The notes: a model not told the origin generated them from the sequence alone. A DNA stretch of 64,000 nucleotides from Branchipolynoe longqiensis (GCA_030323885.1 CM059187.1:123577165-123641164), one strand, 5' to 3'; positions 41,738-53,444 are shown, numbered from the stretch's first letter. Made by a program: numbers and translations.

Positions 41738-42770
41738 CACCCCCCCCCCTTCCCTACTTCCCCTCCCCCTCCCCCACCTCCATCCCCTCCCCTTCCCCTC
41801 AACCTCCCCTCACCCCACCCTCACCCCACCCTCACCCTCCCTCTCACCATCCGCACCATCCCTCTCACCATCCTCACCATCCCCTCTTCTCCACCTTCTC
41901 TCTCACCTACCCCTCTCACCCTTCTCATTCCCCTTCCTCACCCACTCATTTTTAGCTTGACCTTTCCCCTCCTCTTTCTTTTCCTCTCCCCTCTTCTCCT
42001 CCTCTCCCCCTCCTCTCCCCTCTCTCCCAATCTCCCTCGCTCCCCTCAATCCCCTTCACTCCCATTCACTCCCCTTCACTCCCCATTACTTCCCCTCACT
42101 CCCATATACTTCCCCTCTCTCCCGTCACTCCCCCTTACTTCCCCTCACTCCCATATGCTCCGCTCTCACTCTCCCCTCACCACCCCCCCTCCCCCCCCTC
42201 CCCTCCTCATTCCATCTACCCATCCTTCTCCACCGTCCTCCTTTCATCCCCACCCCCTCCACTTCCCTGTCTCCCCTTCTCACCCTCCCCTCTCCTCCCC
42301 CCCCCCCCCCACTTCCCTTTCCCCCTCTCCTCTTCTTACTCCTCCCCCTTCTCCGCCCACCTCTCTTCGCCTTCCCCGCCTCCTCCCCTCTCCCTCTCCT
42401 CCCTCCTTTCCGCTCCTCCCCTCCTCTCTCCCCAACCTACGCCTTCTCCCTTTCTTCCGTCCACCTCTGCTACCCAAACCCTCCTCCCTCATCCCGCCTC
42501 TCTCCTTCCCTCTCCTCCCCTTCCCTCTCCTCCCCTACGCCCTCCACTCCTACCAACATTGCTCCACCCACCTACCCTCCCTCCACAAACCCTTCCCATC
42601 TCCGGCCTCTCTCCTTCCCTCTCCTCCCCTCCTCTTCTCTTCCCTCCTTTCCCCTACCTCCATCCCCTACCACCCTCCGCCCCACCCCTCTTCTCCACCC
42701 AACTCCCCTTCCCCAATCCCTTCCAACCTCCCCCTCCTTCGTCCCCTCCTCCCCCTCCGCATGCTTGCCA
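41738..42770. repeat. 1-kb C/T-rich (polypyrimidine) tract
   Basis: Continuous ccctccc/ctcactcccc sequence with recurrent cccttcactcccc and ctctcctcccc words. The 274-codon proline/serine/leucine frame is compositional. Confidence 0.88.
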
Positions 42771-43330
42771 CCTCGCTCTGATTGGGAGGGGCCTCTCCAG
42801 AAGTGCGGCAGACAGGCTGCAGAGTCCCCCTTGTAACTGCTCTGCCCGGGCCGCTGAGGCCCTCATAACCCAGTCAGACCTGGGGGAAGAAGCCAGCTGC
42901 GCAGGGATGCCCGGAGGAAATTGAGGACAACTCCCACTCTCCACCCACCCGGCTCATAATCCCTACTAACAAACCACCTCACTAAATTCTCTATAATAAT
43001 TTTTTCAGATGATCAAGTCTACCTTTCTCTGATTTCCTTTCTCTCCATTGTTGCAACTGCATTTCTTCACTACCTCACATGCTCAACCATGGCCTACTTA
43101 GGTATGATGTCATTAGCTTAGGCTTGAAGCTGTCACAACTCTTTTATTATGCGCCACATGTTCGGTAATGTATTAGTAAAGCGGGTACTGCCAAGGCCAG
43201 TGCAGCCAAGAAGCGTTCGGGTGTAATTGCAATGAGAGCAATTTAAACTTAATGGCTCATTTTTCGACTGGTCGTGACTCACGTGGATTGGTGAACAGGT
43301 GCTCTAAGTATGACGCCTAGGCTTATTTAG
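42770..43330. other. Unique-looking DNA
   Basis: GC-rich at first, then ordinary. No gene seen. Confidence 0.4.
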
Positions 43331-43344
43331 TTTTGAGTGTGTGT

Positions 43345-43560
43345 ATGGGGGGGGGGGGTGCGGTGTAGGTGTGGTGGGTGTGGTGGGTGTGGTGGGTGTG
43401 GTGGGTGTGGCTTGGGCAGTGGACGAACCAACCCGTGCTCTTCCCACCCACTAGCCCAGCAACCAAGCCCACAGCACAGAACCCCCCCCCCCCCAACCAC
43501 GGGGAGGCCTGGGGGGTGGAGGGTGGGTGGGTGGTGGGGGGTAGGGACTGGGGGTAGGAG
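43345..43560. repeat. (GGTGGGTGT)n and poly-C/poly-G tracts
   Basis: Tgtggtgggtg units near 43370-43412, a C run near 43480 and a G-rich stretch to 43560. Confidence 0.75.
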
Positions 43561-43679
43561 AGACTTAATTATAATGTTAATTCACATTCATTGATTTCAT
43601 TAACTTCAATCCCACTTTATTTCCCCAATGATAAGCATCAATGGGTAGCAGGACAGCATTTGATCTAGATATATCATGT

Positions 43680-44027
43680 TGGTTGTTTGTTGGAGTTTTA
43701 CTTCCTGGCAACAGATATGGTAATTCCAGGACGGGTACCGACTTGTGACAGTGCACACTCATGGTGACTTTATAGTACTGCCCTACTGGGAGACCAGGCC
43801 ACAAGCCCTATGACCCGATATCCCACTCAGTCACATTATCCTGACACTGAGCCAACCAGTCCTTTCCCCTATCCTAATAACATTAACAGTAACACCGAGC
43901 GCCTAGCTAGGAAGTGACAAGTATCAATTTTGTAAGTCATTGGTTTGACTCGACTGGGAATTTAACTCGGACCGACCTTCCGCACGGGAGGCCAGCGTTC
44001 TGCCGATTCGGCCACCGCGTCCGGTTC
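43680..44027 (-). mobile_element. SINE-A, full-length, reverse
   Basis: It runs from gttgtttgttggagttttac to gccgattcggccaccgcgtccgg and shows the complete body. Head of the AATCGG type. Confidence 0.9.
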
Positions 44028-44029
44028 TA

Positions 44030-45065
44030 GATATATGATACAGATGCTTTATTTACCGCGTCTCCCGTATTATTCCAACTGCTGACATATAACCTTTGGT
44101 TGCTGCTGTAGTGCTGTAACAATACCAGGTTGCTTATTGCCTCAGTGAATACAACTATCCGATTTCTGACCATGGCAACAGCTGTAGCTATAGCTGTGGC
44201 TATGATGCACAATAATTAAGGGTTAATGTAAATCAAATATATAATTAAAGCGACAATGATCATGTTTCCCCCTTAAAATGTTGCGTTACCCTTCATGCTC
44301 GATATCGTATTTCTGAACACTTGAAGCGGTCAAGTAATTAATAACCCCTTGGCGCATGCGCACTCGAGATGTTGCGCAGATAAGATATGGAAGCTTGGCG
44401 CCGTGCGCATGCGCGGGGTGGGTAGGGTTGGCGGGAACAAATGCTTGACACGATGCAGAGCAGACGACTTTGACAGTTTACGACGCCCGCGGAGCCCGAT
44501 TTCGCTGTACGCACAAACTGATGACGTTTCACGCTAGAGTGCGCGCGCACGGCGGAAATGCAACACCGGTGCTGCCCTCCGGGGCGGGGAGGGGGGGAGG
44601 GGGAGGGGGAGGGGGTGCGTGGAGCTGACGTTCGCTCATGAATATTCGCGTCATTAATTACCGCGCATCCCAGTGACAGGCGTCAGGGTGGCGGTGGACC
44701 CTGGGGGCCCGCCGCACTAACCTCCCACCGACCACATTCGCGGAAAGATATAGTTCCGACGAATACAAGCTTCCTTTGTAATTAGCCCCTTACCACTTCG
44801 TCCCCCGCACCACCCCCCACCCCCCCCCCCGCCCCGCTCCAAGCCACAGCCCGGAGCAAGCGCCTAAAATTAGATGATTTCCACCACATACCGACCCCCT
44901 GACGGCTCACTGTGCAACATGCTCCGTGGAAAAGGTTTGATATACATGATTTCCAGTACCAAACCGCATCTGTATTGGCAGTGGCAAGAACTGATATTGT
45001 GGGTAGAAACTTATTGCACATGCTCCATGGAAAATGTCTATTCTCTTCCCAACAGCAAAGACTCT
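44030..45065. other. Unique DNA with GCGCATGCGC motifs
   Basis: GC-rich between 44340 and 44850. Two GCGCATGCGC-type palindromes near 44353 and 44404 resemble NRF-1 sites, which are typical of animal CpG-island promoters, but no transcript feature is visible. Confidence 0.4.
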
Positions 45066-45369
45066 AACTTCCATGAGGTTTTGTTTTTTTTTGGGGGGGG
45101 AGGGGAGAGTACTGTTTCAAAGTAAGAACCATATCATTTTTAGTGGTATTGATTGGAGCCAGTTTGGTTCGGGATTGTGTAGCAATGCGCCCCCCTGAGC
45201 CGGATCGTCTGCTTCAATTAATGGGGCATCATTATCACTTGAGCTTGGCCGCGAACCTTAGAGACAAGCCCAAGACATGGCGCGTGACCAACACAAATAG
45301 AGGCTCCTCTGATGGCCGCTGCCCCCACTGAACCTTGGCTCCAAAAAAAAGAAAAGAAAAGAGGCAAAA

Positions 45370-45845
45370 AGCCCCCCGCCCCATTTGAGTGTTCTGTCTC
45401 TGTCTCTGTCTCGCTCTCCTTTTCTCTCTCATGCTCTCCTTTTATCTCTCCTTCTCTCCCATTCTCTCTTGCTCTCGCTCTCGCATTCGCTCTCTCTCTC
45501 CCGCGCTCTCCCACTCTCTCGCTCTCTCACTCTCTCTTGTTCTCTCGCTCTCGCACTCACTCTCTCGCACTTCTCTCACTATATCCTGCTCTCTCTCGCT
45601 CTATCCCGCTCTCTTGTTCTCTCTTGCTCTCTCTTGCGCTCTCTTGCTCTCTCTTGCTCTCTTTCTCACTCTCTCTCGCGCTCTCTCTCTCTCATGCTCT
45701 CTCTCCCACTCTCTCGCTCTCTCTCGCTGTCTCTCGACCTCTTGCACTCTCTCTTGCTCTCTCACTGTCTCTTGCTCTCTCACTGTCTCTCGCTCTCTCT
45801 CGCTCTCTCGCTCTTTCACTCTCGCTGTCTCTTTGCAATCACACC
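45370..45845. repeat. (CTCTCGCTCT)n array
   Basis: CT-rich repeat with periodic G. Long serine/leucine open frames in all three forward frames are artefacts. Confidence 0.92.
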
Positions 45846-45954
45846 CTCTCTCGCTCTATACTTTTAGGACGACGGATACTTGACACAATTATTCCACTTT
45901 CCCTAATATTATGTATATTTTATGGTCAGAACTTAGTCATGGGGTTGTGTTGAA

Positions 45955-46210
45955 ATATTATATTATATATATAATATATAAATATATATTATATATATTA
46001 TATATAATATATAAATATATAAATATATAAATATATATAAATATATATTGCTGTACATTACTATTACTAAAAAAATACTATATATAGTTACGTATAAATA
46101 TATAACTATATATAAAAATGAATATATATATATAATAAATATACATATAAATATATGTAAGAGTATACATATAAATATATATGTAGAGATATATTTATAC
46201 ATACATCTAT
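45955..46210. repeat. TA-rich tract
   Basis: ATATATAAATA units. Confidence 0.9.
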
Positions 46211-46289
46211 ATGAATATAATTGAGGTGTCTGTGTATTTGTCTGGGGTGGGGGTGAGAGAAGAGGAGGGCTCGGATATAGGAGTGATCC

Positions 46290-46355
46290 TGTCCATTATT
46301 GGTCCCGGTCCTATTATGACGTTAGACGTTGCTAGGACCTAAAACAACAATATAC
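46290..46355 (+). repeat. SINE-A tail fragment
   Basis: Ccggtcctattatgacgtta, gacgttgctaggacctaaaa, caacaa. Confidence 0.7.
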
Positions 46356-46359
46356 TTAT

Positions 46360-46815
46360 TTGTCCAGCTAGGGAGGATAGAGATGGAGGAACGGTCTATT
46401 TCCACCTGTGTGTGAGGCGCAAGAGGTGATGGGGCACCAGAATACATTCAAGCCCACCACATGGAGGGGGGGAAGGCACTTCGCTAAAGTACTAAAGAGG
46501 AATAATAATAACACATTTTCCCCCTACAATTTATACTCGAATAAGGCGTTAAACATCACATAAATCCAAAAGAAAATGGCGAGTTCTTTAGTCAAAGTGT
46601 AATTACCCTTCTTCACTTAAAACACCCATTTGCTCCCTCCCTGTAGCAGTGTAGGGGAGGCGTATTTTGTTAGCTTCCATGCCTTCAAATCTCTAGTTAC
46701 GCCCCCTCCCCATAATCAAAATAAAAAAGAAGATTCACAACCAAAGGAAAAAAATAAGTAATCTATGCTAACCATTCACATACAGAAAAACAAACGCCAC
46801 ACACTTACACAGTGA
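46360..46815. other. Unique-looking DNA
   Basis: No recognised repeat or exon. Confidence 0.4.
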
Positions 46816-46854
46816 CAAACACCTTTTTCTTTTTCAAATATGTATATTTTTTGG

Positions 46855-47125
46855 TCATATAACCAAACTAGAAGCACCATATAAAAACCAAAATAATAAG
46901 GCCGGCGCTGGTGGTGACGATATGCTGCCAATTCTCTAACAAAGAGTAGCTAGCTACACCCCCCACCCCCCATTTCATCATCTCATCTCACCCCCACCCC
47001 CCACCCCCACACACACAAACTTACAATTATTTCTTCTTCATATAACCAAACTAGAAACACCATATCAAACCCAACAATGACGATAATAAGGCCGTAGCGC
47101 GTGGTGACTATACGGTGCCAACTCT
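46855..47125. repeat. ~185-bp duplication
   Basis: Tcatataaccaaactagaag...ggtggtgacgatatgctgcc recurs from 47038 (tcatataaccaaactagaaa) with moderate divergence. Confidence 0.75.
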
Positions 47126-48175
47126 CTAACACCCCCCATCTCATCTCAACCCCCCCCCCCCCTAGCTAGGCTACCCCCTCGTCTCATCTCTCCTATATAC
47201 ATCTCCAACACACCCCCTACTAGTACACCCCCCTCGTCCCAATCTCTACGTCCCTCTCTCTTCATCTCATCTCAACCTAGCTACACCCCCACCCCATCCA
47301 GCCCCAATAGCTACTTCATCTTCATCCATCACACACACCCACTCTATCTCTTCATCTCATCTCAACACCCCCCCCTACTACACCCCCACTCCCATCCTTC
47401 ATCTCTTCTCCCCCCCCTCTCCAGAGCTACATCCCATCTCTTCATCTCATCTCAACACCCCCCCCTAGCTACACCCCCCCTCTTCATCTCTCTCATTTCA
47501 CACTCTACACCTCGTCCACTCTTCATCTCATCCAAACCACCCCCACTAGCTACACCCCTCCTTCTTCATCTCATCTCAACACCCCCCCACTAGCTACACC
47601 CCCTCCTCCCCATCTCTTCATCTCATCTCAACAACCCCCCACCAGCTACACCCCCTCTCCCATCTCTTCATCTCATCTCAACACCCCCACTAGCTACACC
47701 CCTCCTCCCATCTCTTCATCTCATCTCAACACCCCCCCACTACTACACCCCCTCCTCCATCTCATTCACATCTCCCACACACCCCCCACTAACTACACCC
47801 CCACCTCCCATCTCTTCATCTCATCTCAACACCCACACCCACTAGCTACACCCCCTCCTCCCATCTCTTCATCTCATCTCATCACGCCCCGCTAGCTACA
47901 CCCCATCCTCCCATCTCTTCATCTCATCTCAACACACACCCCACTAGCGACACCCCCTCCTGCATCTCTTCATCTCAACATCCCACACACCTCCTCCTCC
48001 CATCTCTTCATCTCATCTCAACCCCCCCCCCCCCACTAGCTACACCCCCTCCTCCCATCTCTTCATCTCATCTCAACACACACCCCCACTAGGTACACCC
48101 CCTCGTCCCATCTCTTCATCTCATCTCAACACCCCCCCCCCACCTCCTCCACCCTCCACCCCCTCAACACCCACC
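47125..48175. repeat. ~50-bp C/T-rich minisatellite, about 20 units
   Basis: Unit ctcccatctcttcatctcat, ctcaacaccccccactagct, acaccccctc. The more regular units lie towards the right end; deletions and substitutions dominate the left. Confidence 0.9.
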
Positions 48176-48395
48176 CTGCATGTGACGACACTCCATCCAT
48201 TTGATATACACGAGGCAGTGAATATGATGGACGAGGACGTTAGTTATAGCGAATGGGTCGCACCCCCGTCTGTGCCAAGCACCCTGTTGCTGCTGAATCA
48301 TAATGAAGTGTTCATAATCTGCGCACATTACTCGGCGCATGCGCATGGAGATGTGGATACCTGATAACGAGGCTCGCACCAAGGGACTGGGAGTG
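48175..48395. other. Unique-looking DNA
   Basis: Short, with a GCGCATGCGC-type motif near 48338. No gene. Confidence 0.4.
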
Positions 48396-48397
48396 GG

Positions 48398-48725
48398 GAC
48401 AGGGCGCGGTGGCCAAATCGGTAGAGCGCAGATCTTGCGTGCGGAAGGTCAGGAGTTCGGTTCCCGGTCGAGTCAAACCAATGACTTATAAAATTGATGC
48501 ATGTCGCTTCCTAGCCTGGTGCTCGGCATTAATAGGATAGGGCAAGGACTGGTTAGCTCAGTGTCAGGATAATGTGACTGAGTGGGATATCGGGTCATGG
48601 TGCCAGCATCCTGATTTCCCAGTTGGGCTGCACTATAAAGTCACCATGAGTGTGCACTGTCACAAGTTGGTACCCATCGTGACATGACCTTAGATGTTGC
48701 CAGGATGTAAAACTCGAACAACCAT
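48398..48725 (+). mobile_element. SINE-A, full-length
   Basis: Head acagggcgcggtggccaaat with cggtagagcgcagatcttgc, body and tail (ttgccaggatgtaaaactcg) are complete. Confidence 0.9.
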
Positions 48726-49270
48726 CAAGGACTGGGTAGTACACTTGATTAAACAACAACTTTTTATTCTTCTTATTAGTGTTATTATTTCATTATGCAT
48801 CCTGCAGCAGATATATTTACTATCAGGGTAATTAGTCAGCGGTTGACATTGATACTCCAATCAGAACAGTGCTTTGATTCCATTCCGCCCCCCTCTCTCT
48901 CTTCCTCTTTTAATGAGTTGTAGATGGTAATTTTTTGATCAGCTGTGATAGTGATTCTGGTGAATCAAAATAATTGGACTAAAAGCTTTGCGAGTGGTAC
49001 AAACAGAGCACAAAAAGATATTCCAACAATGCGACGAGGGGTCGTCTGCATTATCAGTGAAATGGACTGGAGACTGGGTGGGAGGGGGGGGGGGTCACGA
49101 TTAGCAAAAGGGGGGGGGGGGAAGTATGGCAATTAGGATATCGGGGCTTTCAAACTGACCCTATCGCTGCTGGAGTAATTGGGCAATCAGAGATGGAGAA
49201 GGACAGTAGGGGTAGACTTGACTGGTTTCATCAAGGATGATTGTCAGATGGTGATTGTCAGATGGTGAAT
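48725..49270. other. Unique-looking DNA
   Basis: Ordinary sequence with two G runs near 49082-49115. Confidence 0.4.
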
Positions 49271-49274
49271 TACA

Positions 49275-49638
49275 AGTTGCGCAGTCAGATGAAAACGTCC
49301 ACTTTTCAAAACTAAGCCACTTACTTACTTAGATTTTTATCCTGTATAAATAACTTAGAATATATCCAAGTTCTGATATTAATCTTAAACATTTATTGCT
49401 GCTTAGAATGAATGATAGATCAATTTAATGTAATATGTCACTGCTAAAGCCTATGATATCCAATATTTGTATGCAGACACCAACATTAATTTGGCAGGTT
49501 TTCGCTTCAAATTTCTCCAATGCTAACATTTTAAAATAACTTACTTCAAACTAAGGCAATGTAAAATATAGGGATACACCTATTATAGGTATCATTTAAA
49601 AATGTGACAGAAATTCAAAACCCTTCGACTATGTAGTT
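49275..49638 (+). mobile_element. TTAA MITE, diverged
   Basis: AGTTGCGCAGTCAGATG start, family blocks (aaaactaagccacttactta, ggcaggttttcgcttcaaat) and a CGACTATGTAGTTTT end. Confidence 0.82.
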
Positions 49639-49726
49639 TTATGTAAAACATTGGACGAAATTGTATATATAATATAAATATATGGATAGTGATAATCCCA
49701 TTATCGCATTTAATAAGCTCTGGAGT

Positions 49727-49786
49727 CCCCCCCCCCCCCACCCCCTGCTCACGGGGAGGGGGTGGGGGGGGGGGTGGGGGGGGGGG
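49727..49786. other. Poly-C/poly-G inverted repeat
   Basis: A C-rich arm and a G-rich arm around tgctcacgggg could form a strong hairpin. Homopolymer lengths are likely to be unreliable. Confidence 0.7.
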
Positions 49787-49864
49787 CTTCGGCTGCTCCT
49801 TGCCGGCGCCCTGCGCGGGGCGCAACACACCACTCGCTCGGAGGTGTTTTTTTTAGCATTATAC

Positions 49865-50075
49865 AAAGAATATAAATATATATAACATAAATATGTATAA
49901 CATAAATTTATATTACATACATATATATTATATACTATATATATCCTTTATATCAGATATTTATGTGATATATAGCAACTATATATCACATATACTTATC
50001 AATTATATGTCGTATATATCATTATATATATAATTTAGCAAATATACAACCATGTATATCATATACTTAAAATAA
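49865..50075. repeat. TA-rich tract
   Basis: Diverged ATATAA/TATATC units. Confidence 0.8.
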
Positions 50076-50130
50076 AACACCTAAGATTGCTGGCATACAA
50101 TCACCGAATAGAAACTATATGATTATATCT

Positions 50131-50646
50131 AATCCTATTTCAATATATATTATATCTTTCCTATAAAGAGCTTTAATTATTACATACTTCTGAGACTCGC
50201 TTCCCCCTTAAAGATGCACTAACAGTAACAACAAATCCTATTTCAATATATATTCTATCATTCCTGTAAAGAGCTTTAATTATTACATACTTCTGAGACT
50301 AGCTACCCCCTTAAAGATGCACTAACAGTAAAAACAAATCCTATTTCAATATATATTCTATCATTGCCGTAAAGAATTTTAATTATTACATACTTCTGAG
50401 ACTCGCTTCCCCCTTAAAGATGCGCTAACAGTAAAAACAAATCCTATTTCAATATATATTCTATCATTCCCGTAAAGAACTTTAATTATTACATACTTCT
50501 GAGACTCGCTTCCCCCTTAAAGATGCACTAACAGTAACAACAAATCCTATTTCAATATATATTCTATCATTCCCGTAAAGAGCTTTAATTATTACATACT
50601 TCTGAGACTAGCTTCCCCCTTAAAGATGCACTAACAGTAACAACAA
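50131..50646 (+). repeat. Five tandem copies of a 103-bp unit
   Basis: Units start aatcctatttcaatatatat at 50131, 50234, 50337, 50440 and 50543, exactly 103 bp apart with very few differences. Each contains ttaattattacatacttctg, agactcgcttcccccttaaa and gatgcactaacagtaacaac. This is a young satellite or minisatellite. No gene. Confidence 0.96.
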
Positions 50647-50649
50647 AAA

Positions 50650-51380
50650 GATTACTCAGCACATTCCCAAGCACCCCACATCGAATATCAGACAAACAAT
50701 CGCAGTTCTCTATTAAATCCAGTGTAGGTTTCTCTATTAAATCTAGTAAATTCAACTCCCTGGATGGCCATTCAGATTCATGTAGCGAGAAATCAATTAT
50801 GTGAAGAATTCTTGTTTAATAGGCGTCAGCGGATCTTTAAGGCAATAATGTAATTCCCTCTAGCAGCTTCCACCATTGTAGCTTGCTCAGTTATGCACAC
50901 TGCCGGGGACTCTTCCACAAACTTCACAGGTCATTGATCGAGGCGCCATGCAGCAAAGCACAACAACATACTGATGGCAATTGTTAATAATCTGATTACC
51001 TGTCGGGCTTAGATTCTGAACCAATTTCCACCAGCCTCTATTAAGATGGACGCCCCCTATCGGTGGGTAGAAGCGTTTGCTTTGATGAATTGCGAATGGT
51101 TCCAAGATAATAACACCCGCTTGCTGGCAATTAGTGCTAATTAGAATCAATTACATTAGCGCGATATTCGATAACATTTGCAGCAATGATGTCATAGTGT
51201 TGCCGCTGTTGCTCTATCGCCTAATTAGTTTGTTGCCTTGCCAACTATTGTTCCGGGTGATAATAAACAATCTATTGCGGAGTTGACTTCTACTGCTGTC
51301 ATGAATGTGTAGTATTCCGCACTGACCTCCCAGGCAAGGAGCCACATAGATACAGTAGGTGTGCATAGGGTGATGACATT
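50650..51380. other. Unique-looking DNA
   Basis: Ordinary sequence; no exon recognised. Confidence 0.4.
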
Positions 51381-51384
51381 AGGG

Positions 51385-51462
51385 AGCCTAGGTGGTGTAA
51401 TGGTTAGCACACTGGCCCAGAATTCAAGAGCTGTGCGTGTGTTCGAATCGTGTTCTAGGTGC
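51385..51462 (+). repeat. tRNA-like head of a third SINE type
   Basis: Ctaggtggtgtaatggttag (box A-like) and gtgtgttcgaatcgtg (box B-like), 57 bp apart, resemble the head of a tRNA-derived SINE. A cloverleaf does not close well, so a functional tRNA gene is unlikely. Confidence 0.55.
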
Positions 51463-51954
51463 AATATTTCCCATTTTCATTATTCATCACCCTAACAACT
51501 CTGGTGCCGTGACCAGGATTCCGTAAAGCTACATGCTGTATGGTTGCTGAACATATTATAAGTGTATTGTCTGTATGTATCTAATTGTAAGAATTAAAAA
51601 GACTTACGGACATAAGCCATTTAAAAGACTTACAATTCCAGGTGGACGAGTCTAATACTATGACTAGTGATTTTCATACTTTCTTCCAGTGTTATTCAGT
51701 AGTGCCGGTGTAGGACGCTCAAAACACTACCCCATTGAAAACACTATGGTAGTGTTTTGAACCTAAGTTGAAAACACTATGGTAGTGTTTTGAACTTAAG
51801 TTGAAAACACTACTGTTAAGTCCAAAACACTATCCACGTTCAAAACACTATCATAACACGCCAGTGGGGGCTGTAATGCCAGAAAATGTAACCTACTGGT
51901 AGGCCGACATATTGTACGCTGACCATGATGTGGCATTTGAAGCATGTACTCGTT

Positions 51955-52005
51955 GGTTTGGTTGTTGGGCGTTTTACATCCTGCCAACATCTAAGGTCAT
52001 ATCAG
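51955..52005 (-). repeat. SINE-A tail, reverse
   Basis: Tttggttgttgggcgtttta, catcctgccaacatctaagg, tcatatcagg. Confidence 0.75.
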
Positions 52006-52404
52006 GATACACATAGTAGTAGTATACGCTGATACTGATAATGCTGTCGCGTCTGCACCATGTATTACTATACACTGATTGTGCTGCGGTGATTTTATCA
52101 CATATTAGTATACGCTGATGGTGCTGCAGCATTTGAAGTACATATTAGTAGTATATGCTGCTCAAAAGTAGCCATATAACACACCACACAACTACATACA
52201 AGCCTATGATATGTAAATAGGAGTAGGCTAGTCTAGTAATAAGAGTAGAACAAAATAAAATACATATATGCAAAGAAAATCCAAAAAAACTAACATAGGC
52301 TACTAACCATACCACCAACTATCTATCTGCTACTGAAATGCAGGCAATCAAATTACTTATCAGCAGCTACTGTGTGGTAAGATAACACCAACACTACAAG
52401 TGGC

Positions 52405-52492
52405 CAGCATTGAAAACAAGCCTGGGTACCAGGGCTTATATGCTATGGACAGTATAAATACAGCCTCAATACAAAAAACAACAACAAAAACT
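52405..52492 (+). repeat. Repeat-B copy inside the foldback element
   Basis: Cagcattgaaaacaagcctg, a hairpin (CTGGGTACCAGG), gcttatatgctatggacagt and a CAACAACAAAAAC tail. Confidence 0.75.
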
Positions 52493-52820
52493 GTCCCACC
52501 CTACTGCATTCTTCCCCACCTCACTGCACACAGCCCCACCCTACTGCAAACTGCTCCACCTTAAAACAATTAGTGTAGTGTTTTGAACTTAAAGGTAGTG
52601 TTTTGAACTTATGGATAGTGTTTTGAGTGTGACCACAGTAGTGTTTTGAACCTACCTTTAACTAGGTTGAAAGCACTACCATAGTGTTTTGAACCTAGGT
52701 TGAAAATACAACCATAGTGTTTTTGTGGGGTACTACACCGGTACCTAGTACTACTGATTAAATAGTTTCCATGTATGCTATGGTATCTAATTCTCTTTAT
52801 ATATATTTCTTTTCATCTAG

Positions 52821-52927
52821 GCTGAAGATCACAGACCTGCAAATAGGCGACTCAGCCTTCTACGCCTGTGAGGGAGTGAACCGCTATGGCAGCCAACGAA
52901 CCACGGGCTACCTCAAGATTCTAGCTG
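52821..52927 (+). CDS. Exon encoding the C-terminal half of an Ig-like domain
   Basis: A single internal exon of 107 bp. The upstream intron ends ttcttttcatctag (pyrimidine tract plus AG), and the exon is followed by GTGAGT, a strong donor. One base completes a codon from the previous exon, 35 codons follow (LKITDLQIGDSAFYACEGVN, then RYGSQRTTGYLKILA), and one base is left over, so the left intron is phase 2 and the right intron phase 1. The D-S-A-x-Y-x-C pattern is the classic F-strand motif of I-set immunoglobulin domains; N/YGS and the closing hydrophobic strand fit strand G. Such exons occur in FGF-receptor-like, Ror-like and many adhesion proteins at the cell surface; I cannot tell which this is. 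The half domain with the other conserved cysteine must be encoded upstream, and no matching exon is visible in the window. An adjacent TTAA MITE and retrotransposon lie in the downstream intron. Confidence 0.82.
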
Positions 52928-52967
52928 GTGAGTCAAGCGCTTTACTATTAATTTATTATTTATTCGA

Positions 52968-53346
52968 ATTGCTCAATCCGTTGGTTTTGAAGTATTTCCA
53001 TACTTGAGCTTGTTCCCAGTGCTCATGTAGCTCTATATTAGTTTAATTTTAGTCATCGGAATCAACTTTACTCTAATTTGAAGTAATTTTCATTTAAAAA
53101 TGTTTGCTTTAATTATATTTGAATGCAAACCTTAACTTTGGTATGCACACTTCAAAGTGCTGGACCCCAACTTTGTTTACTGATTTCGACAAACCTAAAG
53201 CAGCATTGTCTATGAGCCCAACGATGCGATACATGTTTAATGAGTGTAACCTGGTAACAGTCTTTAAAATTGTGATATGTAGGATCAAATCTAGGTAAGT
53301 ATTTTGGTTAAGAAAAATGTATGGTTTCATCTGATTGTGAACATTT
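52968..53346 (-). mobile_element. TTAA MITE, strongly diverged, in the intron after the Ig exon
   Basis: Blocks ttgctcaatccgttggtttt, cttccgaa-type variants and gatgcgatacatgtttaatg follow the family order. Both termini are mutated. Confidence 0.6.
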
Positions 53347-53444
53347 AAATCTACAAAGCACAACATTAATAATTGATAGCTTGGTGCATTTGTGAATAAT
53401 ATTTGAGATTGCAGAGCATTTGGTTTAGCCAGGCATGTGTATCC

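Larger units (their letters stand above)
51697..52756. mobile_element. 1.06-kb foldback element made of palindromic GTAGTGTTTTGAAC units
   Basis: Outer ends cagtagtgccggtgtag and (reverse complement) cagtagtactaggtaccggtg. Inner arms are arrays of caaaacactaccatagtgttttgaac units at 51719-51860 and 52568-52735. Because each unit is itself nearly palindromic, the arms can pair within and between themselves. The interior carries a reverse SINE-A tail (51955-52005) and a repeat-B copy (52405-52492). Confidence 0.85.

Noticed and set aside
41957..42781. 274-codon proline/serine/leucine open frame
   Set aside because: It lies wholly in a polypyrimidine tract; composition alone explains the absence of stops. 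There is no domain or splice context.
45312..45953. Serine/leucine-rich frames up to 213 codons
   Set aside because: All three forward frames are open because the sequence is a CTCTCGCT array.
50131..50646. CRISPR-like array
   Set aside because: The units are contiguous 103-bp tandem copies without distinct spacers, in an animal genome.
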